Counted from the stretch's first letter, positions 11,201-23,201 are shown. The stretch: 64,000 nt of DNA from Cutaneotrichosporon cavernicola (GCF_030864355.1 NC_083399.1:372001-436000); one strand, 5' to 3'. Notes: generated by a model from the letters alone, not told the origin. Program-made: numbers and translations.

Positions 11201-13251
11201 ACGAGGGTGCGGACAAGGAGATCCCTCAGGCCGTACAGATGCTCGTCAACCAGGTTGCTTACGAGGACGAGCGTTATATTGAGAAGGACGCTCCCCCTAT
11301 CGCGCAGGAGTTCCCCGTCGGAGAGAAGGTCATCTTCCTCGGTGCGCTCGCGTATGGCGGTGCTGCGCAGGTCGCCGGCACGAACGGCGACACACTGGAC
11401 GTCGCACTGTCTTACTTCCAGAGCGACAAGCAGGAGACTGCGTTGTTCAAGGGGTTAGTCGACTCACGCCCATCTGGTTACTGGTACCCGTCTCACGTGC
11501 TTTCCCGACAGTTGGGCATGAGCGGTCTTGCGCTCTCGCGCATTACGTCGTCCCTTATGGTTGCTCCAGAGAAGGGCACGCAGAAGTTCAACATTGGCCT
11601 GCAGCTCAAGTTCGAGTCCAAGGGCATGAAGGTGCTCGGCTACTCGCGCAAGGTTGATAGGGGATGGGAGTTCTCGGCCAAGGCCGCTCAACTCATCCAC
11701 TCGTACAAGCTGGCGTTCCCCGAGCCGTTCCGTCACTTTGACAAGCGCGGCCACGACATTGTGACGTCGGCCGAGCTGTGTCCGTCGTCTGACAACCCGG
11801 ACGAGGTGATAAAGGCCATGCGTCAGTGGATCAAGGATCACGGGATTCTCGACTTGGACCCCGTGTCGCTCAACTCGGAGGCCCTTGACCAGGTGAGCTA
11901 TTCTAGGAAGACAGCAGCTGACAGGCAGGACACGGTCATGCAGCTTGAGGCGATGGGCGACCGTTTAAAGGAGCGCAAGTCCATGGACCAGCTGAGGCGC
12001 GCGCAGGTCAAGGGTATCCCGCGCCAGGCGGTGCTCAAGCCCTCGCACGCCATCTACCGTCTGATTGGACAAACGTTCGCCCTTGGTGACCGTGTCGTCA
12101 TGGTCCAGGATGCCGCTGCTGGCGGCGTGCCTCTCGCCATGAAGGGCGTTGTCGTGGGTCTTGGCATGAGAGACATTGACGTCGTTTGGGACGTGCCGTT
12201 CATGGGCGGCGAGACGCTTGGTGGCCGGTGCTCCAACTACCGTGGTTCGACAGTGTCCTTCGCGGCATGCCTCAACCTCACCAACCCGCAGTTCGCTGTC
12301 GGCCCCAAGGCCCAGCCTGCGCCATTGGGCAACGCTGCGCCATTCAAGCCACAGATCGGCCCACGTCCAGCTGTTGCTCCCAACAACTACCAGCCGTCGC
12401 GCCCTGGCCGCAACCCAGTCATCATTCAGAATCCTGCTCGGCACGGTCAGCCGTCCAACGGCAACCTGCACTTTGGCAACGCGGCCAAGGGCATTGGGAC
12501 GCCGGCTGCGCAGCAGCAGGTGTCGCACCACGTTCGCTTGACGTCGGCGCTCAAGGGCGGCGCTCCTCGGCAACACATTGCTAAGGGTCCGCATATCAGG
12601 CCGGTGTCACCAACGACGCGTCACCACCAGCTGCCCAAACCCCTGTCGCCCGCGACAACGCTGCAAGAATTGATGCCGCCGCTTCCGCCTGCGTCTGCGG
12701 GTGTGCGCATACCCATGCCCATGCCCATGCCCAGGTCGATGCCCCAAGGCCAAGCCCAAGCCCAAGCCCAAGCCCAAGCCCAAGCCCAAGCCCAAGCCCA
12801 AGCCCAAGCCCAAGCCCAAGCCCAAGCCCAAGCCCAAGCCCAAGCCCAAGCCCAAGCCCAAGCCCAAGCCCAAGCCCAAGCCCAAGCCCCACAGGGTCAT
12901 TACGGTCAAGGCCACGGGCAGAACCACGGTGGGCAAGGCCACGGCTACCGCGGCCGAGGCCGTGGTCGTGGCGGCGCCTACACTGGGCAGCAAGGTGCTC
13001 CACACCCTGTTGCGCCGCAAGACGGTGCTCCTGCTCCCGCGGGCAACTCTCCCTACCGCGGTGGGCGTGGTGGCTCGCGCGGGCGTGGAGGCCGGGGCCG
13101 TGGTCGCGGTCGCGGTGGTGCAGCTGGTGGTGCGGCTGGTGGTGCGGCTGGTGGTGCGGCTGGTGGAGCGGATGGTGGTGCGGCTGGTGGAAGCAACGGT
13201 GGTGATGCTGGTAGTTCTGCTCCAGTCGCTGGGACGGCTCAGTCATCTTAG
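8226..13251 (+). CDS. XRN1: 5'-3' exoribonuclease 1 (Xrn1/Kem1)
   Basis: This is the cytoplasmic 5'-3' exoribonuclease that degrades decapped mRNA in P-bodies. The model is join(8226..8229,8268..8278,8314..8396,8432..8441,8487..8790,8824..8933,8974..9173,9207..9631,9665..11892,11929..13251), 1565 aa. The reconstructed start [15 protein letters not shown] is the Xrn1 signature, followed by [25 protein letters not shown] and [13 protein letters not shown] of the catalytic core. The middle contains the PAZ/Tudor, winged-helix and SH3-like region of the family. The tail is low complexity: a run of about 24 Ala-Gln pairs (12745-12890), RGG/GRGRG repeats (12940-13110) and GGAA repeats. The first, second and fourth coding exons are only 4, 11 and 10 nt. 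Two late introns (33 and 36 nt) keep the frame open if retained. Identity is secure; the small exons rest on the strict conservation of the N-terminus. Confidence 0.95.
12745..12890 (+). repeat. Hexanucleotide (CAAGCC)n microsatellite, about 24 copies
   Basis: This is a nearly pure tandem repeat inside the XRN1 coding sequence. In frame it reads alternating Gln-Ala. Because the unit is 6 bp, unit changes never shift the frame. The other frames read Lys-Pro or Ser-Pro-like, and the antisense strand reads Gly-Leu, which creates long shadow frames. Confidence 0.95.
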
Positions 13252-13703
13252 TGTACAACGCAGTGCAAGGGGAATGCATGTGTTTTGTAAGCAGTTCTTG
13301 AATGCTTGGTTGGCTCTGATGAATGACGAAGGACTGGAATGTGTGGAGCGTGTGCCATGTGCCACACTCGGGGATTGGGAGGATTGACTACCTTGGTTTG
13401 ATCTGATCCCGTTGTATTGAGTGATTGTCCAGGGGGTGGAGAGCAGAGAGGGGGAGGTGCTGCGTCACACAGACACGAGGGACGGAATCAAATCCATCCC
13501 CTTCCCCTTCACGGCTGGCTGGCTGGCTGGCTGGCTGGCCTGGCTGGGTTGCTCGCCTTGCACTACACATGGCACTGTATGGTGGCATTAACCAAATCCC
13601 ACCCAACCCAATCCAACTCACAACCCTCCTCTCTCAACTCAACCTTGCTCGTATCAATCATCAATCTCTATTCAACACTTAGCCAGCGCTACTCACAACC
13701 ACC
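13252..13703. promoter_or_regulatory. XRN1 terminator / PP2A promoter region
   Basis: No gene is visible. It contains an uninterrupted GGCT tetranucleotide repeat (about six units, near 13511-13540). A CT/CA-rich leader runs up to the PP2A start codon. Confidence 0.5.
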
Positions 13704-15391
13704 ATGTCCTCAAACGACGAGGTCGACGGCTGGATCGCCCAGCTCATGCAATGCAAGCCCCTCTCCGAGACAGAGGTCAAGAAGCTCTGTGACAAGGTAA
13801 GCCGCGCGTCCGAGCTCAGCGCGAGTGAACAGCCATCGCGTGGCTGGTGGCGCCGAATCCATCTCCCACTTTCTGCCGCTGCCTTTCTTCACTGTGGCTG
13901 GGTTGGAGCAGGCAGGGATGAGGGCAGCGGACAGCGGGCGTCGGGCGTCGGTGCATGCCGCGGCGCAGATGCGGAGGCATGACACGGCGCACGCGTCGCG
14001 ATGACAAAGGATCCGCTTCCACCAACGCCCAACGACCATCGCGCATCAACGAGTTGCGAATTGCTTTTGCGAGAAGCGCAAAGCACACCGCGGCGGATGG
14101 CGACGAGGATAGAACCGCGAACAAAGCCCTCGGTCCCGCCCCGCCCGTGCCCCTCCCAAACGCACCTTGCCCCCCTACCCCTCGTCATCGTGTGATCGGT
14201 TGTGCGGAAGTGCGAGTGCGCCGCACTTGTTAGCAATGCCTTGCGCCGCATTTGTTAGCAATGCCTTGCTGCCCTCCGCCACGCTCTCCTATCCCATGCC
14301 GCTCTCCGCGTCTATCGCCCTCTCGCACAGCCCTGCGCACATTTCCGCCTTGACTCTGTTCGCTGTTGCTCTTTCTCCCCCTCACTGCACACTCGCGCTA
14401 ACACCAGGCCCGCGAGGTCCTCATGGAGGAGTCCAACGTCCAACCTGTCCGGTGCCCCGTGACGGTGTGTGGCGACATCCACGGCCAGTTTGTGAGTACC
14501 TGCCATTCCGCGTTCACAACGAGCGAGGCGTCGCTCCGCAAGGCCAGCGCTGACTCCAGCACGACCTCTCCGAGCTCTTCCGCATCGGCGGTAACTCGCC
14601 CGACACCAACTACCTGTTCATGGGCGACTACGTCGACCGTGGCTACTACTCGGTTGAGACTGTGACTCTCCTTGTCGGTCTCAAGCTGCGCTACCGTGAC
14701 CGTGTGACGATCCTACGCGGCAACCACGAGTCGCGCCAGATCACCCAGGTTTACGGCTTCTACGACGAGTGCCTGCGCAAGTACGGCAACGCCAACGTCT
14801 GGAAGTACTTTACCGACCTCTTCGACTACCTGCCCCTCACGGCACTCATCGACAACCAGATCTTCTGTCTGCACGGCGGTCTCTCCCCCTCGATTGACAC
14901 TCTCGACCACATCCGCTCGATCGACCGTATCCAGGAGGTTCCACACGAGGGGCCGATGTGCGACCTTCTCTGGTCTGACCCCGACGACCGCTGCGGCTGG
15001 GGCATCTCGCCCCGTGGTGCAGGTTACACCTTTGGACAGGACATCTCGGAGGCGTTCAGTGAGTTGGAGCTGGTACACCAGCTATGTTTTGACCACGGCA
15101 GCTGACACCAGACCACAACAACGGCCTCACGCTCGTCGCGCGTGCGCACCAGCTCGTCATGGAGGGCTTCTCGTGGTCGCAGGAGCGCAACGTCGTCACC
15201 ATTTTCTCGGCGCCCAACTACTGCTACCGCTGCGGTAACCAGGCGGCCATCCTCGAGGTCGACGACGCGCTCAAGTACACGTTCTTACAGTTTGACCCCG
15301 CGCCGCGCGCTGGCGAGCCGCTCGTCTCGCGCCGGCCTCCAGACTACGTAAGCTGCAAGCCCCTTTGCCAAGCTAACGCCAGTTCTTGTAG
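13704..15391 (+). CDS. Serine/threonine protein phosphatase PP2A catalytic subunit
   Basis: The model is join(13704..13796,14408..14491,14560..15058,15112..15347,15383..15391), 306 aa, matching the roughly 309 aa of PP2A-C. All metallophosphatase signatures are present: [30 protein letters not shown], and the later CLHGGLSPS and [11 protein letters not shown] blocks. The protein ends RRPPDYFL, the PP2A-C tail whose terminal Leu is carboxymethylated to control B-subunit binding. That makes PP2A (yeast Pph21/22) more likely than Sit4 or Pph3. Two oddities stand out. The first intron is about 611 nt, far longer than any other in the window. The last coding exon is nine bases, encoding only Phe-Leu-stop. 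The frame and splice motifs support both. The gene lies head-to-tail with ORC1. Confidence 0.95.
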
Positions 15392-15862
15392 AGCATTCTC
15401 GCATTTAGAGCATGTGTCCTTGTCACCAAGGCGCACAAGACCAACCATCCAGTACTCTCCGAACCCTGTTACCGTCTTTAAATCTCGACCCCGCATCCCT
15501 GCCACATTACCGGGCCGGACCGCAGCTAGATATCCCGTTTACGCCTGCGTCCAGGCTCTGTACCAGTTTCGTAGAAGCAGAAGAAGTCAAAATGCCGTCC
15601 ATACCGTAGATGCGGTCTACCGCACTATATATACCCAGATTACAGACAATGTAGTCCGATGCGCAGATGAGTGCGAGGAGCGGTGGCGCAGATGAGTGCA
15701 TGGAGCGGTGGCGTGCCGTATCGCGAGTGGGACTTGTGACAAGCGAGCACTGTTGTGGGTGATGCAAGTGGAGGAGGCAGAGGACAAAAGTCAAGTCAGG
15801 ATTCAGGATTCACGCGTTTGTCAACAACACATCAACAACACATCAACAACACATCCCCCCAA
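15392..15862. promoter_or_regulatory. PP2A 3' region / ORC1 promoter
   Basis: No gene is visible. Immediately before the ORC1 ATG there are three copies of a 12-nt unit ACATCAACAACA-like (about 15826-15855). An imperfect duplication of GCAGATGAGTG and GAGCGGTGGCG lies at 15661-15713. Confidence 0.45.
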
Positions 15863-18356
15863 ATGCCCGTCACACCGCGCCGCTCAACGCGCCAAACAGC
15901 AATATTCACCCCTCTCAGCGCGGTCAAACAGGGGCCTGCGCGATACGAATGGACCTCGGCCCAGACAACCGATGGTGGGAGACACGGCCCCAACACCGAT
16001 GGTGGGAGACACTACACGTCGTTCGAACGGACCCGCGGCGGGGGTCGTAAAGCGGACGAGGCGCGCTTCGCCATCGGCGACGGCGTTAGAGTCGCCCTCG
16101 AAGGTGGGGCGGAGGGGATTGGAATGCTTGTGGATATGTGGGAGGAGGACGTTCCCGAAGACGAGCGTGAAGAGGACCAAGAGGAAGACACAAGAAAGAT
16201 GGCACGCGTACATTGGTTCTTTCGACGGAGCGACTTGCCCAGCGTGATGCGCGATCTGACTCTTGAGGATGTGAGTTGGTCGCTGGCTTTTTCTCTCTCT
16301 CCCAGTTTCCTCTCCCTCCCATTCCCATCCGCTCCCTCCCTCTCCCATCCCCTCCCATCTCCTACCACCACGGCGAAACCCCTACCACCACGACCAAACT
16401 CCTACCACCACCACCCACCCACCCCGCTCACTCGAGTTCGCGACTGACACCAGAACGAAGTCCTCCTCGCCGCGTCCCCCACCCGCCCCGTAACCTCCGC
16501 CCTCCCCCTCCCTCTCCTTTCCAAGACGGTCCCGATCTACTCGCGCACCATCTTCAAAGAACAGTTTCCCGACGAAACCCGCAAAACCAAGTGGAAGGGA
16601 TACGCGTGGGAGAAGCCAGATGGGGTGTACTGGTGCGCGCGGGCGTATGACAAGGGCGCGCGGGGTGGACGAGTGTGGCACGTCGACGTGGATGTCTGGA
16701 AGAGCCGTGGGCGAGCTGGGGAGGGGTGGAGTGTTCCTATGGCTGAGGAGGAGGAGGAGGAAGAGGAAGCCGAGGAAGAAGAGAGCGACGAGGAGGGGAG
16801 CGAGGGGAGTGAGCTGGAAGGGAGTGAGGGGGAGGAGGAGGAAGAAGAAGAAGAAGAGGAGGAGACGCGGGGAAAGAAGCGCAAGGCTGCGCCCGCGCGG
16901 GGACGACCAAAGAAGGTCACCAAGACCAAGACTAAAACCACACGGAAGGCCAAGACCAAGCCCAAGGCCGCCACGAAGGCAAAGCCCAAGGCCCACCCCA
17001 AGGCCTCGGCGTCGCGTCTCCCCCACGCCGTCAAGATCGACACACTCCCGACTGATCCATATGAGCGCGCTCTGCGGTTGTTGCATGTCGGTGCGACGCC
17101 AGAGTCCCTCCCCTGTCGCGAGGAGGAGTTTGTCGATGTCCTCCAACGCGTCGAGGAGGGCGTTGAGAGTGGCGGCGGCGGGTGTTTGTGTAAGTTGGCC
17201 CACCTCCTCAGAGTGCTGACCCCAGACATCGCTGGCGTTCCGGGAACAGGCAAAACCGCCACCGTCCACGCCGTTGTCAAGGAGCTGAAGCGGCGGGCCG
17301 AGGATGGCGAAATCGCGCCGTTCTCATACGTCGAGATCAACGGCCTCAAGATCCCCAGTCCTGCACACGCGTACTCTGTCCTCTGGGAGGAGATTAGTGG
17401 GCAGCGAGGGACGAGTGCCAAGACGGCGCTGCGCGGACTTGAGGCGCACTTTGGGCGTAAGAGCGGCGTGCGAGGTCCTAGATCGAACACTTAGTGAGTC
17501 GCCCAATCGGGCCGGCCGCTTCAACAACCAACGGCCCACTCACGCCACGCTCAACACTGACTCCAGCGTTGTGCTGATGGACGAGCTCGACCAGCTTCTC
17601 ACAGCCAAACAAGACGTCGTATACAATTTCTTCAACTGGCCGACAATGCGCGACTCGCAGCTCTTCGTAATCGCTATCGCCAACCGGATGGACCTGCCCC
17701 AACACCTCGCAGCCAAGATTAAATCGCGGTTGGGCCTCCAAACCCTCCTCTTCCAGCCATACGACCGCGCGGCCCTCATCGAGATTGTGCAATCGCGCCT
17801 GGTGTCACACCCAAAATCAACACTTGATCACAAGGTGCTGGCGCCAGACGCAATCGCCCTCGCGGCAACCAAGATGGCCGGCACGAACGGCGACGCACGC
17901 CGCGTCCTCGATGCCTGCCGCCGGGCTGTGGAAGTCGCCATGTCCAACAGCAAGGGAGTGGTTGGCGCACGAGACATGGCCGGAGTGCTCAATGCCATGA
18001 GCTCAAGCCCGGTCGCGCTGTTCATCAAAGCCTGCGCACCACAGCAGAAGATGATGCTTGCGGCCATGGTGCGGTGCATTCGCCGCGAAGGCGTGCCCGA
18101 GATCGCTTGGCGCGCCCTCAGGACCGACCATGACGCGCTCATCCGCGCGTTATCCGAGTCGACCGAGTTGCTGTCAGATGCCGAACTTGCCTTGGTGCGC
18201 GGGAGCCTGCTTGCAACCCATGCGCTCACGGCCTCACCTGACCTGTATAAGGGAGGCGACGAACGGCGCGTCGCTCTCGGCATGGAGATTGGCGAGGTGG
18301 GCCGCGTGCTCATGAACGAGGGGGATGCGTGGCGGCGGGCTCTGGCAGGAACTTAG
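15863..18356 (+). CDS. ORC1: Origin recognition complex subunit 1 (BAH and AAA+ domains)
   Basis: This is the ATP-binding subunit of the origin recognition complex, which licenses replication origins in the nucleus. The model is join(15863..16270,16454..17189,17226..17493,17567..18356), 733 aa. The first 220 residues form a BAH domain (DGVRVALEGG, MARVHWFFRR, TIFKEQFPDE). An acidic run of Glu (about 16745-16860) and a Lys/Pro-rich AT-hook-like linker (ARGRPKK) follow. The AAA+ module has Walker A GVPGTGKT and Walker B VVLMDELDQL, sensor IAIANRMDLP, and a C-terminal winged-helix part. The upstream linker LPTDPYERALRLLHV is typical of Orc1. TDGGRH is duplicated near residues 32-45. The 36-nt intron at 17190 keeps the frame open if retained. 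Cdc6 shares the AAA+ part but lacks BAH, so Orc1 is firm. Confidence 0.94.
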
Positions 18357-18564
18357 ACATTAGATTAATTAGACTGCATGTATGGACAGCTTGTCACCCA
18401 GTCGCCAACACACTCTAGGTCAGTGTGGTCCATGTGCACCAGCAGCAGTCGTAACGGTCATACATGGACACAGCGTGTTCTTGGTCAAGAAGGGTATGCA
18501 AACAGAACTTGGGCTGGAAGACGGGCTGGAAGGCGGGCTGGAACACGGGCTGCACACGCCGCGC

Positions 18565-20514
18565 CTAGAACATGACGGCGAGCGGGTCGTCGGGATTGCG
18601 CATACGTCCGTTCGGCGGCAGTCCAGCCTTGGGCCCAAACGTAAACCCGACCCAATTCTTGCGGTCGCCCATGCCCTTCTCCTCGACGGCCTCGACGCTG
18701 CGCTGCTTCTTGAACACCTCGGCGTACTTTGCCATATCCTCTGGGCTCGAGAAACTGTCAAAGTACCCGACATCCGTGTCGCCGTCGAGGACGGGAACGA
18801 AAGGCGCATTCGTCTCGCGGAGGTGAGCGAACGGCAGGGGAGCAAAGAACGGAAGGGCAGCCACATCGGCGAGGCTCTGCACGCGGTCACGCGGCGCGGC
18901 AATGAGACGACACACGCCGTCCCATGCCACGTCGGAAAGGTTGAATATCAGGTCCTCGGGCCGGTCGTAGACAGGACGGCGAAGGACGCGTGTCCAGTTC
19001 TTGAGGTTGGCCCACGTCTCCTCCGGACTGCTGCCGCTGAAGGGCGGGAAGCCGCACAGGAACTCGAAGAGGATGCAGCCGAGCGACCAGTAGTCGGCAC
19101 TGAAGCTGTATGTCTTGCCACGCAGCACCTCGGGTGGCATGTAGTCTGGCGAACCGACCACCGAGTCGGCGTATCGCGGCTCGGCCATACGCATTGAGCG
19201 ATAGATTGTGCGGCGCTCCAGCGTGCTCCGGAATACGAGGTTATCGTCGCTCACCTGGTCGAGCTGGCGTCAGCTAAACCCAAGCAAGCACCCACCTTGG
19301 ACTTCATCTCCTCGATCTTGGCGGGGTTGAGGGCACCCGTCGCGAGACCAAAGTCGGTCAGCTTGACGTGTCCGGTTCCGTCGACGAGGAAGTTCTCGGG
19401 CTTGAGGTCGCGGTGGATGTAGCCGAGCTTGTGGAGCTCGTTGACGCCCATGAACATCTCTGCGGCGTAGAACCGCGCGTGCTCCTCCTTGAGCACGCCC
19501 GAGTTGTTGAGTAGCGTGCGGAAGTCGCCGCCAGGAACAAACTCCTGCACGTCAGCTAAAACATCCCATGTCACCCCGGCCCGATGTAACGCACCATGGC
19601 CAGATAAACATGCTCGCGGTCCTGGAATGCGTATAGGAGACGGACGAGCCACGGCGTCTTGACGGCGGTGAGAATGTCGCGCTCGACCAACACGTGCTTG
19701 ACCTCGTCCATCTTGGCGAGTGTACCCTTGCGCATCTTCTTGAGCGCGCACACCTCGCCCGTGTCGCGCTTACGCGCGAGGTACACTGATCCGTAGCCAC
19801 CCTGGCCGACCTGCGCGATAATGTGGAAGCTGTCCATGCGCGTCTTGGTACGGCGCTTGCGGAGCAGAACACGCTCACGTCCGCTGTAGCTCGCATACTC
19901 CTTCTTGAACGCCTCGCCTGCCACGCCGCGCATCTCCGTGTCGGCCTTGAACATCTCTGTGCGCTTGCGCCGGTCCGCAATGTACCCCAACAGGTCAAAG
20001 TAGTAGTCGAGGAAGTCTGCGTCAGCTGGTAACAGAAAGGCGAAAGCTTACAGATCTGGGCGACGGTGGCGCTGCGCTTAATCTCGTCCTTGGCTAGCAA
20101 TTCGCGCTCCCAAGGCTCAAGCACCTTCTCCTTGGTCGTCTCCTTGGCGGTACGCATGTGGATGTCCTGCCCAGCCCCTGGAACAGCTAAGAGCTTCTGC
20201 TGTGCCGGTTTGACGTAGTGGTACGGCTTGGCTGGCGAGGCAGGAGCTTGAGCCTTGGAAGGTGACGGAGGAGCGCCCTTCATTGTGTGCATGTGCACGT
20301 CCTCATCCCGGGCTGGCATCTGGCCCTGGCCCTGCTTGTCCTGCCACAGGAAGGAGAGGTAGCTCGCGCGGTCGCGGTCACCTGGCGCGGTGTTCTCCTT
20401 GGTACCAGAGCGGGATTTGGGGGGAGTGGGAGGGGGCATGTCGGTCTTGCTGGAAGGAGAAGGGGGCGCTTGGGAAGACTGGTTACCGGCAGCCTTTAAG
20501 ACTCGCTGGAACAT
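18565..20514 (-). CDS. NDR-family AGC kinase, Sid2/Dbf2-like
   Basis: This looks like the terminal kinase of the septation initiation / mitotic exit pathway, normally activated by a Mob1 partner at the spindle pole and division site. The model is complement(join(18565..19263,19296..19544,19595..20016,20052..20514)), 610 aa. The N-terminal 120 residues are Pro/Ser-rich and disordered. A Mob-binding region ([16 protein letters not shown]) comes next, then the kinase: [33 protein letters not shown], and an NDR-type insert before [11 protein letters not shown]. The C-terminal hydrophobic-motif region is at [34 protein letters not shown] resembles Sid2/Dbf2 more than Cbk1/Orb6. At exon 4 two acceptors are possible; I chose the one adding LDQ because it aligns with Dbf2. 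The gene is convergent with ORC1 (about 200 bp apart) and divergent from verprolin. Confidence 0.9.
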
Positions 20515-21044
20515 GTTGAGAGAAGAGGAATAGGAGTGATGTTAAGTATGAGTGATGTGGTGATGCGATGGCTGGGGTTTGTCAAGAGAGTGTGACAATG
20601 TTGTATTCTGGAGAGAGGATAGAGTGTGAGAGTGAAGGAGATGTTTGTGTTTTGATCGCAAGCCTGGTGTTAATTGTCAAGCCATTTCTTGGGACCATCG
20701 GATCTACAAAAAGGGTAAGAAGTCAGTCGCGCAAGGCCCTAGCCTAGCCTTCAGGGTATACCCTCCCTCCCTGACCGGGAAGCGAGAGAGTGACTTGGGC
20801 TCAAATAGGGAAGAAATCGCCAATTGTATTCCACGTGGTACTCACGTGACTGACGATGATGACCAGACTGCCACAGCCCCCCTTTCGGCCGCCGCAGCAG
20901 CTTGTGCCAACCGTAACGATGACGGATCGCATGACGGAGACCCCAAAGGATATTGGATCACAATCATCCTCGATCCTTCCTTCCTTCCTTGTCAACAACC
21001 ACAACCTCTCAATTCTCAATCCAACTAACAGCTGAAGCGCAGCC
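20515..21044. promoter_or_regulatory. Divergent promoter between the Sid2-like kinase and verprolin
   Basis: This 530-bp region is shared by two divergent genes. It contains CT-rich tracts and TTCCTTCC repeats close to the verprolin start. No coding sequence is supported in it. Confidence 0.5.
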
Positions 21045-23201
21045 ATGAACGCCGCGCTGCTCCAGCAAATCCAACGTGCGTCCTCCGCTGACCTCACTGA
21101 CGCGTAGAGGGCAAGGGCCTCAAGAAGTCCCAGACCAACGACCGCTCAGGCGTGCAGAGCGCAGGCGGCGTCGTCGGTGAGGGCGGTGCAGCCGCAGCTC
21201 CCAAAGCTGCCCCGCCTCGTCCGCCACCCCCTGCTTCCAACGATGTCGCACCCGACAACCCGGCTGCTCAGCTGGCCGGCCTCTTCGCAGGCGGTATGCC
21301 TAAGCTTAAGAAGACCGGTGGACCAGGTGAGTTGCAGGCCGTGATGGAGGTATCCTTAGGTAGGGCTGACCCACAGCTGCATCACACGCCGGCGGCTTTG
21401 GCAAGCCTCCTCTCATCCCCAGCGCAGGTCATGGGCCTCCCAAGCCAAGCGGCGCAACTCCGCCGCCGCCAGTCCCCTCGTCAGCGCCGCCGCGAGCCCC
21501 ACCCGCTCGGCCAACCCCACCTTCGGCGCCCGGTCGCGCTCCTCCTGCACCGCCTCGTCCTCCGCCCAGCGTGCCGGGTCGTGTCCCTCCCCCTCCTCCT
21601 GCCCCGCCCGCCCCACCAGCACCTAGCCGACATGTGCCCGCAGCCCCAGGCCGAGTGTAAGTGCAGCTTCTAATAGTGTTCGCTTGAGCTGACTCCAGTC
21701 CTCCGGCTCCACCTGCACCACCTGCGTTCTCGGCACCGTCGCGTGGCCCTCCTGCGCCTCCTGCGCCTCCTCGCCCTCCCCCTGGCCCCCCAGCGCCGCC
21801 GCGCACCCCACATGCACCCCCTCGTGCGCCCCCTCCTCCCCCTTCGCCGCCCCGTGAGATGTCTCCTCCGCCGGCCCCTCCCCGCCCTCCGCTTGCGCCG
21901 CCCCGCCCTTCGCCGGCGATCTCCAGCCGCAGCCCGGCTCCACCCCCCCCTCCCCGTCCCGCGAACGCTGGCCGCCCTGTTCCGCCTCCCCCTCCGCCTC
22001 CCCCTCCCCGCCCTGGGACGTCGTCGCCGGCTCGCGCAAGCCCTACTCCTCCTGCTCTCCCGAGCCGCATGCCGCCTGCTCTTCCCCAGCGGGTTCCTAG
22101 CAGTGTAAGTGTACAGCTTTTCGCTCGACGACCTTCAGCTAACAACAGCGGTCCGTGCCTCCCGCGCCCCCTCGCCCAGGCGGCAATGCCACGCCGCCCC
22201 GGGCTCCCCCTCCCCCACCGCGTCCAACGGGGGCACCGATGCTCCCTCCTCGTGCGCCGATGCTTCCTTCTCGCACGTCCACGCATCCACCGCGTTCTCC
22301 GTCGCCCGAGCCACCCGCGCCTCCCCTGCCACGGAGACCCACTTCGACGTCCGTGCCCTCTGGTTCCGTTACACCCCCTGTGGGATCGCTAGCTCACGGC
22401 CCGCCGCCAGCCCGCCACAACCTTCCCCCGCCGATGCGCATGGCGCCTCCACCCGCACGCTCGCCTCCTCCTCCCCAGCGTTCCCCCGTCCCGCGCCAGG
22501 AGGACAATTCGCCGCCCCCTCCTCCCGTGGGCCGCAGTCCAGCCGCCGCAGCCCTGGCTGCAGCCGGTAGACTGCGCTCCTCGAGCAATGTGTCCCACAA
22601 TGATGACGCGCCTCCTCCGCCCATGGGCCGTAGCCCGGCTGCAGCTGCCCTAGCCGCGGCAGGCAGACTTCGCTCTTCAAGCAACGCGTCCAACAACGAC
22701 GATGCGCCACCTCCTCCCACGGGTCGCAGCCCCGCAGCTGCAGCCATGGCTGCAGCCGGCCGTCTGCGCGCGCCGAGCAACCCACCTCCGCTGGCTCCGG
22801 CGCGCTCCACGCCACCAACCCCTGCTGCTTCTCCACCTCCCCCACCTCCCGGACCGAGCCCGGCCTTGCGTCCGGCCTTGCGCCGTCCGCAGAGCACGTT
22901 TGCGCCGCCTCCTCCGAGCCCGGCCTTGCGCCCGGACTTGCGCCGTCCGCAGAGCACGTTTGCGCCGCCTCCTCCGAGCCCGGGCCTTTCTCCCGTCGCC
23001 AAGCGCCCGGCCTCTGTCGCCGTATCGCACGACATGAGCAGCAACGGCGCGGACGACGGTGTGCCCGAGCCGCCCGCTGTCGTTGGATCATGGACGTTCG
23101 CGATGAAGGGCATGTTCCCGCCGCCGCGTCCGTGGCACGGCGGACAGAAGACGTACGGCAGCGGTAACACGAGCGGAGCGGGGATTGGCTACAAGGTTTA
23201 G
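21045..23201 (+). CDS. VRP1: Verprolin / WASP-interacting protein (WIP)
   Basis: This is an actin-patch protein that binds monomeric actin and WASP (Las17) in Arp2/3-driven endocytosis. The model is join(21045..21075,21108..21326,21377..21656,21699..22104,22149..23201), 662 aa. The N-terminus MNAALLQQIQQGKGLKK is a WH2 motif split by the first intron. The centre is a very Pro-rich region with many PPPPP/APPxP blocks (profilin- and SH3-binding type). The C-terminus carries the WASP-binding signature GSWTFAMKG, FPPPRPWHGG. Three tandem copies of a 31-residue unit (core GRSPAAAA, AAAGRLR) lie at about 22515-22795. Two copies of a unit with core RRPQSTFAPPPP lie at about 22858-22980. The repetitive GC-rich composition produces very long antisense shadow frames on the other strand. 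Confidence 0.93.

Noticed and set aside
12596..13279. Antisense Gly-Leu and sense Lys-Pro repeat frames
   Set aside because: They are alternate readings of the XRN1 CAAGCC microsatellite.
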